A stretch of 64,000 bases of DNA, from the NCBI RefSeq assembly GCF_001258055.1, contig NZ_CVRM01000034.1:62001-126000 (forward strand), given 5' to 3'. Source of the DNA: Phaeobacter italicus (lineage in GTDB: Bacteria; Pseudomonadota; Alphaproteobacteria; Rhodobacterales; Rhodobacteraceae). The position numbers and the translations under genes were made by a program. Shown here piece after piece: positions 18,689 through 27,957 of this stretch. The notes under the pieces are model-generated. The model did no database searches. It was not told where the DNA came from and saw nothing but the letters and a program-made list of their open reading frames with translations. How positions within the stretch are numbered: position 1 is the first letter of the stretch; every line of letters starts with the position of its first letter.

Positions 18689-19861
18689 ATGAAAACTGTT
18701 GTTATTGCGGGTGCGGCCCGCACGCCGATGGGTGGGTTTCAGGGCATGTACGATGGTGTCTCTGCGGCTGATCTGGGCGGGACAGCGATCCGTGCGGCGC
18801 TGGAAGGCGCGCGTGCCAAGACCGTCGATGAGGTGCTGATGGGCTGCGTTTTGCCCGCAGGGCAGGGCCAGGCGCCTGCGCGCCAAGCTGGCTTTGCTGC
18901 GGGGTTGGGCGAAGAGGTTCCTGCCACAACGCTCAACAAGATGTGCGGCTCTGGCATGAAGGCTGCGATGATTGCCTATGACCAGATCGCGCTGGGGCAG
19001 ACAGACACGATGATCGCAGGCGGCATGGAAAGCATGACCAACGCCCCCTACCTGCTGCCCAAAATGCGCGGTGGTGCGCGGATCGGTCACGGCCAGGTCG
19101 TTGACCACATGTTCCTGGATGGTCTGGAAGACGCCTACGACAAGGGCCGTCTGATGGGAACCTTTGCCGAGGATTGCGCAGAAACCTATCAGTTCACCCG
19201 CGAAGAGCAGGATGACTATGCGCTGAAGTCCCTGTCCAACGCGTTGGAAGCGCAGGAGAGCGGCGCTTTTGATGGTGAGATCGCCGCTGTCACTGTGAAA
19301 ACCCGCAAGGGTGAGGTTGTGACCGATGCTGATGAGCAGCCCAAGTCCGCGCGACCGGACAAGATCCCCACTCTGAAGCCTGCATTCCGCAAGGATGGAA
19401 CCGTTACGGCGGCCAATGCGTCGTCGATTTCTGATGGGGCAGCGGCCCTCGTCATGGCGTCGGCCGAGGCCGCCGAGGCGCAGGGGCTGACCGTGCGGGC
19501 GCGGGTCATGGGTCATGCGAGTCATGCGCAGGCGCCGGGCCTTTTTACCACGGCACCGGTGCCGGCGGCGCGCAAGCTGATGGATCGCCTGGGCTGGAGC
19601 GTCGATGATGTGGATCTCTGGGAGGTAAACGAAGCCTTTGCCGTCGTGCCGATGGCTTTCATGCGCGAGATGGGTATCCCGCGTGACAAGGTGAACGTGA
19701 ACGGCGGGGCCTGTGCGTTGGGGCATCCGATCGGTGCATCTGGCGCGCGGATCATGGTCACATTGCTGAACGCGCTGGAAAAGCGCGGGCTCAAGCGTGG
19801 GATCGCAGCGATCTGCATCGGAGGTGGCGAAGGCACGGCCATCGCGATCGAGCGCGACTGA
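18689..19861 (+). CDS. Acetyl-CoA C-acyltransferase (thiolase)
   Basis: 390 residues, typical of biosynthetic-type acetoacetyl-CoA thiolases. Cys86 in LNKMCGSGMK is the acyl-accepting nucleophile, NEAFAVVP holds the Asn-water site, GHPIGASGAR the catalytic His and AICIGGGEG the second active Cys. It condenses or cleaves acyl-CoA units, so it may feed acetoacetyl-CoA to PHB or ketone metabolism; no phaB or phaC is nearby to decide. GGGAGG lies 8 bases before ATG 18689; the TTG one codon upstream is less likely. Confidence 0.92.
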   Translation: MKTVVIAGAARTPMGGFQGMYDGVSAADLGGTAIRAALEGARAKTVDEVLMGCVLPAGQGQAPARQAGFAAGLGEEVPATTLNKMCGSGMKAAMIAYDQIALGQTDTMIAGGMESMTNAPYLLPKMRGGARIGHGQVVDHMFLDGLEDAYDKGRLMGTFAEDCAETYQFTREEQDDYALKSLSNALEAQESGAFDGEIAAVTVKTRKGEVVTDADEQPKSARPDKIPTLKPAFRKDGTVTAANASSISDGAAALVMASAEAAEAQGLTVRARVMGHASHAQAPGLFTTAPVPAARKLMDRLGWSVDDVDLWEVNEAFAVVPMAFMREMGIPRDKVNVNGGACALGHPIGASGARIMVTLLNALEKRGLKRGIAAICIGGGEGTAIAIERD

Positions 19862-19900
19862 TTTCGACAGCTGTGACTGCTGACAATTGACCAATCGCAG

Positions 19901-19926
19901 GGAAGGGGGCAGAAATGCCCCCTTCC
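19901..19926 (+). terminator. Hairpin after the thiolase gene
   Basis: Perfect 10-bp stem GGAAGGGGGC / GCCCCCTTCC with an AGAAAT loop. The tail TGTCCTTTG is only partly T-rich. Confidence 0.65.
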
Positions 19927-19951
19927 TGTCCTTTGACCTGCAGAGACTGAA

Positions 19952-20410
19952 ATGACACGAGTAGATTACGCCGATCTGGCCCGAACAATTGCTGCCCTCA
20001 CCGAGGGGGAAACCGATGATGTGGCGCTGATGGCGACGGTCGCCTGCGAGGTGCATCACAGTGATGAACGGTTCAACTGGACCGGGTTTTACAGGGTTGT
20101 GGCACCGGAACTGTTGAAGATCGGCCCCTATCAGGGGGGACATGGTTGTCTGCAGATCCCTTTTAGTCGTGGGGTTTGCGGTGCGGCCGCGCGCACCGGC
20201 GAGGTGCAATTGGTGCCGGATGTCGACGCCTTCCCTGGTCACATCGCCTGCGCCTCATCGACCCGATCCGAACTGGTTCTGCCGGTCTTGAACGGTGCCG
20301 GGGAGGTTATCGCGGTGTTTGATCTGGACAGTGATCTGCCTGACGCCTTTACCTCGGAAGATGCGAAGGCGCTGACGGAAATTCTGAAGGCGGTTTTTGG
20401 CCGCCTGTGA
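19952..20410 (+). CDS. Free methionine-(R)-sulfoxide reductase (GAF domain)
   Basis: 152 residues, one GAF domain. Cys66, Cys76 and Cys100 have exactly the 10- and 24-residue spacing of Cys84/94/118 in E. coli fRMsr, inside CLQIPFSRGVCG and PGHIACAS. FNWTGFYRV and the later FDLDSD are further family blocks. It reduces free methionine-R-sulfoxide using thioredoxin. The agreement of all three cysteines makes the call firm despite the generic GAF fold. Confidence 0.92.
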   Translation: MTRVDYADLARTIAALTEGETDDVALMATVACEVHHSDERFNWTGFYRVVAPELLKIGPYQGGHGCLQIPFSRGVCGAAARTGEVQLVPDVDAFPGHIACASSTRSELVLPVLNGAGEVIAVFDLDSDLPDAFTSEDAKALTEILKAVFGRL

Positions 20411-20530
20411 ATGCGCAGGGGCTTTGCCCCTCGGCCCTGACGGGCCTCACCCCAGAGTATTTGGGGAAAGATGACAGCCTGGCGCCTGTGCCGGGCTGTT
20501 TGCGTTTTGGGGTGGGAGCGGGGCAGAGAA

Positions 20531-20553
20531 TGAAAAAATGCTTGGAATTTTCA
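20531..20553. promoter_or_regulatory. Candidate operator 1 upstream of the XRE-cupin gene
   Basis: Inverted TGAAAA / TTTTCA with an 11-base centre, sharing its arms with the better site at 20569-20593. Likely autoregulatory by position. Confidence 0.35.
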
Positions 20554-20568
20554 CCGACTCGCGCCACT

Positions 20569-20593
20569 GTGAAAAAGTAGATCATTTTTTCAC
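20569..20593. promoter_or_regulatory. Candidate operator 2 upstream of the XRE-cupin gene
   Basis: Perfect inverted repeat GTGAAAAA / TTTTTCAC with a 9-base centre, ending 12 bases before the GTG start. Its centre is 39 bases from the centre of the similar site at 20531-20553. Confidence 0.5.
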
Positions 20594-20604
20594 GAGACAT
20601 ATCT

Positions 20605-21174
20605 GTGACCGATCAAAGCCCCCAGCCTGCCACCCTTGGTGCTGATTTGCGTGCGCTGCGTAAGTCGCGCAGCCTCACCCTTACAGACCTGGCCGCGAGA
20701 CTTGGGCGTTCGGTTGGTTGGTTGAGCCAGGTGGAACGGGACAAATCCGAGCCCTCGATCTCTGATCTGCGGGCCATCGCCAAATGTCTCGATGTTCCGA
20801 TGTCCATGTTGTTTGCCCATTCTGCCTCCCCCGCTGATGAGCAGGGATATGTGGTGCGGGCAGGCGCGCGCCGACCGATGGGCTCGGGCGAGGAGGGGTT
20901 GATTGAAGAGCTGTTGTCTCCTGATCTGACCGATGATTTCGAAATGGTGCACTCCACATTTCAGCCCCGGTCACAGATGCAGACGCCCGCAGATCGGCCG
21001 ACTCAGGAGGTGGGTTATGTGATCTCAGGCCGGTTGGATCTGGTCATTGGTGGGCGGGAATTCTCAGTCGGGCCGGGAGATAGTTTCCGGATCCGCCACG
21101 AACCCTATCAGTGGTCGAACCCCTATGATGAGCCCTGCGTTGCCGTTTGGGTCATTGCTCCGCCGGTGTACTGA
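20605..21174 (+). CDS. XRE-family regulator with C-terminal cupin domain
   Basis: 189 residues. Residues 10-65 are a lambda-repressor-like HTH (LTLTDLAARLGRSVGWLSQVE). Residues about 105-185 are a cupin barrel (VGYVISGRLDLVIGGREFSV, PGDSFRIRHEPYQWSN) that may bind a small ligand. Relatives such as PuuR control amine or amino-acid catabolism. The start is GTG 20605, placed directly after an inverted repeat that could be its own operator. Its TGA overlaps the ATG of the LysE gene (TGATG), so this regulator is the first gene of a transport and catabolism unit. Confidence 0.9.
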   Translation: MTDQSPQPATLGADLRALRKSRSLTLTDLAARLGRSVGWLSQVERDKSEPSISDLRAIAKCLDVPMSMLFAHSASPADEQGYVVRAGARRPMGSGEEGLIEELLSPDLTDDFEMVHSTFQPRSQMQTPADRPTQEVGYVISGRLDLVIGGREFSVGPGDSFRIRHEPYQWSNPYDEPCVAVWVIAPPVY

Positions 21175-21800
21175 TGAGTTTCGAAGCCTGGAGTGTTTTT
21201 GCCTTGTTCTGGGCGGTGTTTGTCACCACGCCGGGCCCGAACGCCGTCAACTGCATTTCAAACGGAATGAACCTTGGTTTTCTGCGGGCGATGGTGGGAG
21301 TTCTTGCCATTCTGACCCAGGCGAGCCTGTTTCTCGTTCTGTCTGCGCTTGGGGTGACCGCGCTGATTGCGGCGTCTCCGACCGGGGTCTGGCTGGCGAA
21401 AATGATAGGAGCGGGCTTCCTGATCTATCTGGGACTGCGCGGTTGGCAAAATGCCACGCGACCGGTGCCCCAGACGGAGCGGCCTGTCCGCCATGTCTAT
21501 CTGCACGCATTGGCGATAGCGACGATCAATCCCAAGAGCGTGGCCGGATATCTTGCTGCTTTTTCCCAATTTGTTCAGCCGAATGTGCCGATCTGGGAGC
21601 AGATGGTCGTGATCATGCCGACGGCGCTGGTTCTGACGACGCTCAGCTATACCGGGTTCACACTGATCGGGGTTGTCATGGGCAAGGCTGCGATGGCGGC
21701 GGTGTTCAATGTCTGGATTCGCCGTCTGCTGGCCATCTGTTTTGTCATCTACGGCGTTCTTTTGGGACTCAGCTCTGCGCCGCAGGCGGGCATGCGATGA
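21174..21800 (+). CDS. LysE/RhtB-family amino-acid exporter
   Basis: 208 residues with about six membrane segments and the family N-terminal signature VFVTTPGPNAVNCISNG. AIATINPKSVAGYLAAF is the conserved mid-protein NPK motif. The family exports amino acids and related metabolites through the inner membrane. Overlap with the regulator and closeness to the demethylating dehydrogenase suggest export of an overflow product of that pathway, such as a glycine derivative; this is inference. Confidence 0.88.
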   Translation: MSFEAWSVFALFWAVFVTTPGPNAVNCISNGMNLGFLRAMVGVLAILTQASLFLVLSALGVTALIAASPTGVWLAKMIGAGFLIYLGLRGWQNATRPVPQTERPVRHVYLHALAIATINPKSVAGYLAAFSQFVQPNVPIWEQMVVIMPTALVLTTLSYTGFTLIGVVMGKAAMAAVFNVWIRRLLAICFVIYGVLLGLSSAPQAGMR

Positions 21801-21890
21801 GGTCGCGCATCTTTCAAACATATCTCATCCGTTCCAGGGCGGAACATGCAACCAGGACCCAAAGAGGTCTTTGCCACACAGGGAGGCACC

Positions 21891-24338
21891 ATGTCTGATT
21901 TTCCAACCAAGGCCAAGGTGGTCATCATCGGCGGCGGTGTCGTCGGCTGCTCGGCGCTCTATCATCTTGCCAAAAAGGGGTGGAGCGATTGTGTGCTCCT
22001 TGAGAAGAACGAGCTGACGGCGGGGTCGACCTGGCATGCAGCGGGTAATGTGCCGACGTTCTCGACCTCTTGGGCGATCATGAACATGCAGCGCTATTCG
22101 ACCGAGCTGTATTCGCGCCTCGCTGACGAGGTGGACTATCCAATGAATTATCATGTCTCGGGTTCGATCCGGCTCGCGCATAGCAAGGAACGGATGCAGG
22201 AGTTTGAGCGCGCCATGTCGATGGGCCGCTATCAGGGCATTCCGATGGAGATGTGGACCCCCGAACAGGCAAAGGCGCGTTATCCGTTTCTGGAGACGCA
22301 TGATCTCGAAGGGGTGCTGTATGATCCGACCGATGGGGATATCGATCCGGCCCAGCTGACCCAGGCCTTGGCCAAAGGCGCGCGGGACCTGGGACAGAAG
22401 ATCGTCCGTTTCTGCCCGGCCACGGATGTTACCCAGAAAGATGATGGCAGCTGGATCGTCCATACGGAAAAGGGCGACATCACCTGCGATTACGTGGTCA
22501 ATGCTGCGGGTTACTATGCACAGCGCGTCGGGGAATGGTTCAAACCCTATGGTGGCCGTACGGTGCCGGCCATGGTGATGAGCCACCAGTATCTTCTGAC
22601 CGATGAAGTCCCGGAGGTCGAGGCTTGGTCCAAGGAAAATGGAGGCAAGCTGCCGCTGCTGCGCGACGTGGATGTCTCATATTACCTGAGGCAGGAGAAG
22701 AACGGCTTTAACCTTGGCCCCTATGAGCCGAATTGCAGGGGGCATTGGATGACCGAAGATGATCCGATGCCCGAGGATTTCAGCTTTCAGCTTTGGAATG
22801 ACGATCTGGACCGCATCGAGGATATCGTCACAGATGCTATGGAACGGGTTCCTTTGATGGCGACATCCGGTGTCGGTCGCGTCATCAACGGGCCGATTCC
22901 CTATGCGCCGGATGGTCTGCCATTGATCGGCCCCATGCCTGGTGTCAGCAACGCGTTTGAGGCGCACACCTTCACCTTTGGCATCGCGCAGGGCGGTGGT
23001 GCTGGCAAGGTGCTGGCAGAGTGGATCGTGGATGGTCATACCGAATGGGACATGTGGGCTGTCGATCCACGTCGTTACACCGACTACACCGATCAGGATT
23101 ATTGCAACCAAAAGGGCATGGAAGTTTATGGCAACGAATATGCCATGCACTTCCCGCACCACGAATGGCCCGCTGCGCGTGAGAAGAAGCTGTCGCCCGT
23201 ACACGCCAAGGTCAAAGAACTGGGCGGACAGATGGGGGCCTACAACGGGTGGGAGCGGGCAAATTGGTTTGCCAAGCCCGGCGATGACACATCCCTTGAA
23301 GCCACGCATACATGGGGCCGGTCAGGCCCGTGGGAACAGCGCATCAAGGAAGAATGTGAGGCCGTGCGTGACCATTGCGGGGTTCTGGATCTGCCGGGCT
23401 TTTCGCGGTTCATGGTCACAGGCGAAGGCGCCGCCGAGGCGCTGCGAGGTCTCATAACAGGTGGTCTGCCAAAGGTGGGCCGGATCAATCTGGTCTATAT
23501 CGCTGATGACCGCGGTCGCATTCTGACAGAGATGTCCTGTGTCCGATTGGCGGATGAGGCGTTCATGATGATCACCGCAGCGACGGCGCAGTGGCATGAC
23601 AGGGATATTCTGCTTTCTGCGATGCCCGCCTCTGTTTCCGTGGAGGATGTTACCACCACACGCGACACGCTGATCGTGACAGGCCCGAAGTCTCGCGACA
23701 TTCTTGCAGGTCTCAGTGATGGCGATTTCGAGAGCGGATGGCTCACCCATCAATCGGCGACCGTCGCGGGCCGTGAGGCATTCCTTATCCGGGTGTCATT
23801 CGCCGGGGAGCTGGGTTGGGAGGTTCACGCACTGAACGAAGATATGCCGGTAATCTATGAGGCTGTCCTGGAGGCAGGCGCAGTTCCCTTTGGCATGTAT
23901 GCGCTGAATTCTCTGCGGATCGAGAAAGGCTATCGCGCCTGGAAAGGTGACCTCTCAACAGACTATTCGCTGTTGGAAGGTGGGCTGGAGCGGTTCGTGA
24001 AGCTCGACAAGCCGCAGGCGTTTCCCGGGAAGGCTGCCATTTTGGCGGAAAAGCAGCGCGGTGTGGCCAAGCGGTTTGTGACCTTGAAGGTCGATGCCGG
24101 TGAAGCAGATGCCCCTTACATGTCCTGCATTCGCCACGGGGATGCGATTGTGGGTGAAACCACTTCGGGAGCATGGGGCTACCGTGTTGGTGCATCAATA
24201 GCGCTGGGAATGGTGCGCGCAGATCTGGCAGAGCCGGGAACCGAACTGCAGGTCGACATCTACGGAGAGCTGTGCCGTGCTGTCGTTCAGGCCGATGCGC
24301 CGATGTGGGATCCGGACAATGAACGGCTCCGCGCCTGA
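21891..24338 (+). CDS. FAD-dependent dimethylglycine/sarcosine dehydrogenase-like protein, paralogue 1
   Basis: 815 residues. Domain 1 (1-400) is a DAO-type FAD domain with VVIIGGGVVGCSALYHLA and His49 in STWHAAG, the position of the covalent FAD link in mammalian DMGDH. Domain 2 (about 430-815) is GcvT/aminomethyltransferase-like, with the folate-site block SFAGELGWEVHA and LRIEKGYRAWKGD. DMGDH and SARDH oxidatively demethylate N-methylglycines and hand the carbon to tetrahydrofolate. The exact substrate cannot be read. GGGAGG precedes ATG 21891. Its 3' end overlaps the AraC-family gene by 20 bases. Confidence 0.87.
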   Translation: MSDFPTKAKVVIIGGGVVGCSALYHLAKKGWSDCVLLEKNELTAGSTWHAAGNVPTFSTSWAIMNMQRYSTELYSRLADEVDYPMNYHVSGSIRLAHSKERMQEFERAMSMGRYQGIPMEMWTPEQAKARYPFLETHDLEGVLYDPTDGDIDPAQLTQALAKGARDLGQKIVRFCPATDVTQKDDGSWIVHTEKGDITCDYVVNAAGYYAQRVGEWFKPYGGRTVPAMVMSHQYLLTDEVPEVEAWSKENGGKLPLLRDVDVSYYLRQEKNGFNLGPYEPNCRGHWMTEDDPMPEDFSFQLWNDDLDRIEDIVTDAMERVPLMATSGVGRVINGPIPYAPDGLPLIGPMPGVSNAFEAHTFTFGIAQGGGAGKVLAEWIVDGHTEWDMWAVDPRRYTDYTDQDYCNQKGMEVYGNEYAMHFPHHEWPAAREKKLSPVHAKVKELGGQMGAYNGWERANWFAKPGDDTSLEATHTWGRSGPWEQRIKEECEAVRDHCGVLDLPGFSRFMVTGEGAAEALRGLITGGLPKVGRINLVYIADDRGRILTEMSCVRLADEAFMMITAATAQWHDRDILLSAMPASVSVEDVTTTRDTLIVTGPKSRDILAGLSDGDFESGWLTHQSATVAGREAFLIRVSFAGELGWEVHALNEDMPVIYEAVLEAGAVPFGMYALNSLRIEKGYRAWKGDLSTDYSLLEGGLERFVKLDKPQAFPGKAAILAEKQRGVAKRFVTLKVDAGEADAPYMSCIRHGDAIVGETTSGAWGYRVGASIALGMVRADLAEPGTELQVDIYGELCRAVVQADAPMWDPDNERLRA

Positions 24339-25350
24339 TCCGCGCGACATCCCGCCCCATGAGACCGGGGCGGGGCATGGCCCCTGGCAGGTAGACATCC
24401 TGCTTGCCGAGGGGTTCGTCCTGACCGAATTCTCGGCAGTGATAGAGCCGCTGCGGCTGGCGAACCGGGTGCTGGCACAGCCACCGTTTCAGTGGACATT
24501 ACGCTCTGCCGCAGGCGGAAAGGTCGGTTGCCGGGCGGGCGCTGTTGTCGAAACCGACCCCTTTGTGCCGCGCCCTGATGCGGACTGCGTTTTCGTCCTT
24601 GGCAACAGTGATCCGGATTGCCCTGCCTTGTCCCTTGGGCCGGAAATTGCAACCTACCGAACCCGGGGCGCTAAGGTATATCTTTTGGCGGAAGCAGCCA
24701 GCAGATATATCCGCGATCATGCGAGTGACGGCCGACTGCATACCACGCATTGGGAGAATGCCACACTCCTGCGGGAGCGCTCGGGGTTGTTTGACGCCAA
24801 CTTCGCGCTCGCCAGCGAAGACGGCCAGGTGGTCACTTGCGCCGGGATGGGGGCCACTGTGGATGTGGTTCTCACCTTGATTGGTCAGCTGACAACAGCC
24901 GCCGCGCAGATGACGGTCGCCAACATTCTGCTGCATGAGAAAGTGCGCGACTATGGTTCTTTGCAGCCTTTTTCAGGGGTGAAGCCGACGATCACAGGTG
25001 ATGCAGATCTGGACCAGGCAATCCGCGTCATGCAGGATCACATCGAGGATCCGCTGCCCATCAACGAAATCGTCGATCACCTCGGTATCTCGACCCGATC
25101 GCTTGAGCGAAAATTCAAAACCTATCTGGGGACGACACCCAATGGTTTTTATCGAGAAATGCGGCTGAACAAGGCGAATAACCTGCTTCTCAACACAACG
25201 ATGAGCGTTCGGGAGATTGGGCTGGCTTGTGGATTTTCGAATGGGTTTTCGACCCTATACAAGGCCTTTTTCGGGATAACCCCCCTTAGCCTTCGCAAAT
25301 CGCGGCTGGAAAATGGGCGGGCTTCGGGAGGGGGAAGAAGGGGCGGGTGA
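24319..25350 (+). CDS. GlxA/GbdR-like AraC-family regulator
   Basis: 343 residues. Residues about 20-200 form a GATase1/DJ-1-like sensor domain (VDILLAEGFVLTEFSAVIEPL, TCAGMGATVDVVLTLI). Residues about 235-335 form a double-HTH AraC domain (EIVDHLGISTRSLERKFKTY, IGLACGFSNGFSTLYKAFFG). GbdR of Pseudomonas has this layout and activates glycine betaine and dimethylglycine catabolism, which fits the dehydrogenase genes on both sides. ATG 24319 starts within the previous gene, 20 bases before its stop, suggesting coupled translation. Confidence 0.9.
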   Translation: MNGSAPDPRDIPPHETGAGHGPWQVDILLAEGFVLTEFSAVIEPLRLANRVLAQPPFQWTLRSAAGGKVGCRAGAVVETDPFVPRPDADCVFVLGNSDPDCPALSLGPEIATYRTRGAKVYLLAEAASRYIRDHASDGRLHTTHWENATLLRERSGLFDANFALASEDGQVVTCAGMGATVDVVLTLIGQLTTAAAQMTVANILLHEKVRDYGSLQPFSGVKPTITGDADLDQAIRVMQDHIEDPLPINEIVDHLGISTRSLERKFKTYLGTTPNGFYREMRLNKANNLLLNTTMSVREIGLACGFSNGFSTLYKAFFGITPLSLRKSRLENGRASGGGRRGG

Positions 25351-25437
25351 AATCTCGGGTCTTCTTGGCGTTTTTCATACATTTTGTGTCGCCTGATCGT
25401 GTCATTCTCAGACCAAAGAGAGATCTGGAGACATGAG

Positions 25438-27888
25438 ATGAGCGATCTTCCCAACAAGGCCCGCGTGGTCATTATCGGCGGTGGTGTGATCGGATGTTCG
25501 GTGGCCTATCATCTGACCAAGCTGGGCTGGAAGGATGTGGTTCTGCTGGAGCGCAAGCAGCTGACTTCCGGCACCACTTGGCACGCCGCGGGCCTGATCG
25601 CCCAGCTGCGCGCGACCGCCAACATGACCAAGTTGGCGAAATACAGTCAGGAACTCTACGGCTCGCTGGAGACAGAAACCGGCGTCGCCACGGGCTTCAA
25701 ACGTTGCGGTTCTATCACCGTGGCCCTGACGGAAGAGCGCAAGGAAGAGATATTCCGCCAGGCCGCCATGGCGCGTGCGTTTGGCGTCGATGTCGAGGAA
25801 ATCTCTCCTGCTGAGGTCAAGGACCGCTACGAGCATCTGAACGTGGGTGATGTTACCGGCGGGGTATGGCTGCCCAAGGACGGTCAGGGTGATCCCGCAA
25901 ACATCGCGCTGGCTCTCGCCAAAGGCGCCCGCCAGCGCGGCGCGCTGGTCAAGGAGCGGATCAAGGTCACGGGTATCTCCAAAAATGGCCGTCGCGTCAC
26001 TGGTGTCGACTGGATCAGCGATGATGGCCAGTCCCAGGGTCACATCCAGGCCGACATGGTGGTGAACTGCGCCGGGATGTGGGGCCATGAGGTCGGCCGG
26101 ATGGCTGGCGTCAACGTACCGCTGCACGCCTGCGAGCATTTTTACATCGTCACCGAAGGCATCAATGGTCTCACCCAGATGCCGGTCCTGCGGGTGCCTG
26201 ACGAATGCGCGTATTACAAGGAAGATGCGGGTAAGATCCTGCTGGGGGCGTTTGAGCCAAACGCCAAACCCTGGGCGATGAACGGCATCCCTGACACCTT
26301 TGAATTCGACCAGCTGCCGGAAGACTTCGACCACTTCGAGCCGATCCTGGAAGCCGCCTGCAACCGTATGCCGATGCTGGCCGAGGCCGGTATCCACACC
26401 TTCTTCAACGGTCCGGAGTCCTTTACCCCGGATGATGCCTACCACCTGGGCCTGGCGCCGGAGATGGACAACTTCTGGGTTGCTGCGGGCTTCAACTCTA
26501 TCGGCATCCAGTCCGCGGGCGGCGCAGGTATGGCGCTGGCGCAGTGGATGGAAGACGGCCAGAAACCGTTTGACCTGGGCGACGTCGATATCTCGCGCAT
26601 GCACCCGTTCCAAGGCAACAAGCACTATCTGTTTGAACGCTCAAAAGAGACCCTGGGCCTTTTGTACGCTGACCACTTCCCCTACCGGCAAAAGGCAACT
26701 GCCCGCGGCGTGCGCCGCACCCCGTTCCATTATCACCTTAAGGAACAGGGCGCCGTATTCGGCGAAATCGGCGGCTGGGAGCGTGCCAACTGGTTTGCCA
26801 ACGACGGCCAAGAGCGCGAGTATCAGTACAGCTGGAAGCGCCAGAACTGGTTTGAAAACTCCGCCGCTGAACATCACGCTGTGCGCGAAAACGTCGGCAT
26901 GTACGACATGTCTTCCTTCGGCAAGATCCGCGTCGAAGGCCCGGATGCCGAAAAGTTCCTGAACTACATTTGCGGTGCCAATGTCTCGGTTCCGGCGGGC
27001 AAGATCGTCTACACCCAGTTCCTGAACAGCCGCGGCGGGATTGAGGCGGATGTGACCGTCACCCGCCTGAGCGAGACCGTCTATCTGGTGGTGACCCCTG
27101 CGGTGACCCGCCTTGCCGACCAGACCTGGATGATGCGCCACAAGGGCGATCATCGCGTGGTGATCACCGACGTGACCGCAGGCGAGGGCGTGCTGGCGGT
27201 GATGGGCCCGAATGCGCGCAAGCTGCTGCAGAAAGTGTCGCCCAATGATTTCTCCAATGAGGTGAACCCCTTTGGTACCGCGCAAGAGATCGAACTGGGC
27301 ATGGGCCTCGCTCGTGTGCACCGGGTGACCTACGTGGGTGAACTGGGCTGGGAAATCTATGTCGGTGCAGACATGGCGGGCCACGCGTTTGAGACCCTGT
27401 GGGAAGCGGGTCAGGACATGGGGCTCAAGCTCTGCGGGATGCACATGATGGACAGCTGCCGGATCGAGAAGGGCTTTCGCCACTTCGGCCATGACATCAC
27501 CTGCGAGGACAATGTGGTCGACGCAGGGCTCGGCTTTGCCGTCGCCACCGGCAAGGACGATTTCATTGGCAAGGCTGCGGTGCTGGAGCGCAAGGAAACC
27601 GGCCCCAAGGCCCGGATGGTTCAGTTCAAGCTGACGGACCCTGAGCCGCTCTTGTTCCACAACGAACCGATCATCCGCGACGGCAAATACGTGGGCTACC
27701 TCAGCTCTGGCAACTATGGCCATACGCTGGGTGCCGCCATCGGCATGGGCTATGTGCCGTGCGAAGGAGAAAGCGCAGCAGATGTGCTGGGATCGACCTA
27801 CGAGATCGACGTCTGCGGTGTGAAGGTGCAGGCCGAGGCGTCGCTGAAGCCGATGTACGACCCCAAATCGGAGCGTGTGAAGGCCTGA
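25438..27888 (+). CDS. FAD-dependent dimethylglycine/sarcosine dehydrogenase-like protein, paralogue 2
   Basis: 816 residues, the same two-domain layout as the gene at 21891, with His49 in TTWHAAG for the FAD link and the GcvT block VTYVGELGWEIYVG. The early segment LIAQLRATANMTKLAKYSQEL is closer to the SARDH/DMGDH pattern than the matching part of paralogue 1, so the two probably differ in substrate. Codons are markedly more GC-ending than in paralogue 1, as in a well-expressed gene. CTGGAG sits before ATG 25438. A strong terminator follows, ending the cluster. Confidence 0.9.
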   Translation: MSDLPNKARVVIIGGGVIGCSVAYHLTKLGWKDVVLLERKQLTSGTTWHAAGLIAQLRATANMTKLAKYSQELYGSLETETGVATGFKRCGSITVALTEERKEEIFRQAAMARAFGVDVEEISPAEVKDRYEHLNVGDVTGGVWLPKDGQGDPANIALALAKGARQRGALVKERIKVTGISKNGRRVTGVDWISDDGQSQGHIQADMVVNCAGMWGHEVGRMAGVNVPLHACEHFYIVTEGINGLTQMPVLRVPDECAYYKEDAGKILLGAFEPNAKPWAMNGIPDTFEFDQLPEDFDHFEPILEAACNRMPMLAEAGIHTFFNGPESFTPDDAYHLGLAPEMDNFWVAAGFNSIGIQSAGGAGMALAQWMEDGQKPFDLGDVDISRMHPFQGNKHYLFERSKETLGLLYADHFPYRQKATARGVRRTPFHYHLKEQGAVFGEIGGWERANWFANDGQEREYQYSWKRQNWFENSAAEHHAVRENVGMYDMSSFGKIRVEGPDAEKFLNYICGANVSVPAGKIVYTQFLNSRGGIEADVTVTRLSETVYLVVTPAVTRLADQTWMMRHKGDHRVVITDVTAGEGVLAVMGPNARKLLQKVSPNDFSNEVNPFGTAQEIELGMGLARVHRVTYVGELGWEIYVGADMAGHAFETLWEAGQDMGLKLCGMHMMDSCRIEKGFRHFGHDITCEDNVVDAGLGFAVATGKDDFIGKAAVLERKETGPKARMVQFKLTDPEPLLFHNEPIIRDGKYVGYLSSGNYGHTLGAAIGMGYVPCEGESAADVLGSTYEIDVCGVKVQAEASLKPMYDPKSERVKA

Positions 27889-27918
27889 CTGCCGCTCCGC
27901 TCTCTCACGTGAAACATT

Positions 27919-27957
27919 GGCCCGCAGTCGATCATTTGACTGCGGGCCATCATTTTT
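27919..27957 (+). terminator. Strong terminator at the end of the dehydrogenase cluster
   Basis: Perfect 11-bp stem GGCCCGCAGTC / GACTGCGGGCC with an 8-base loop, then ATCATTTTTG. Confidence 0.88.

Noticed and set aside
18662-20242. 526-codon frame on minus opposite the thiolase
   Set aside because: Antisense shadow of the thiolase and fRMsr genes, both of which have intact catalytic motifs.
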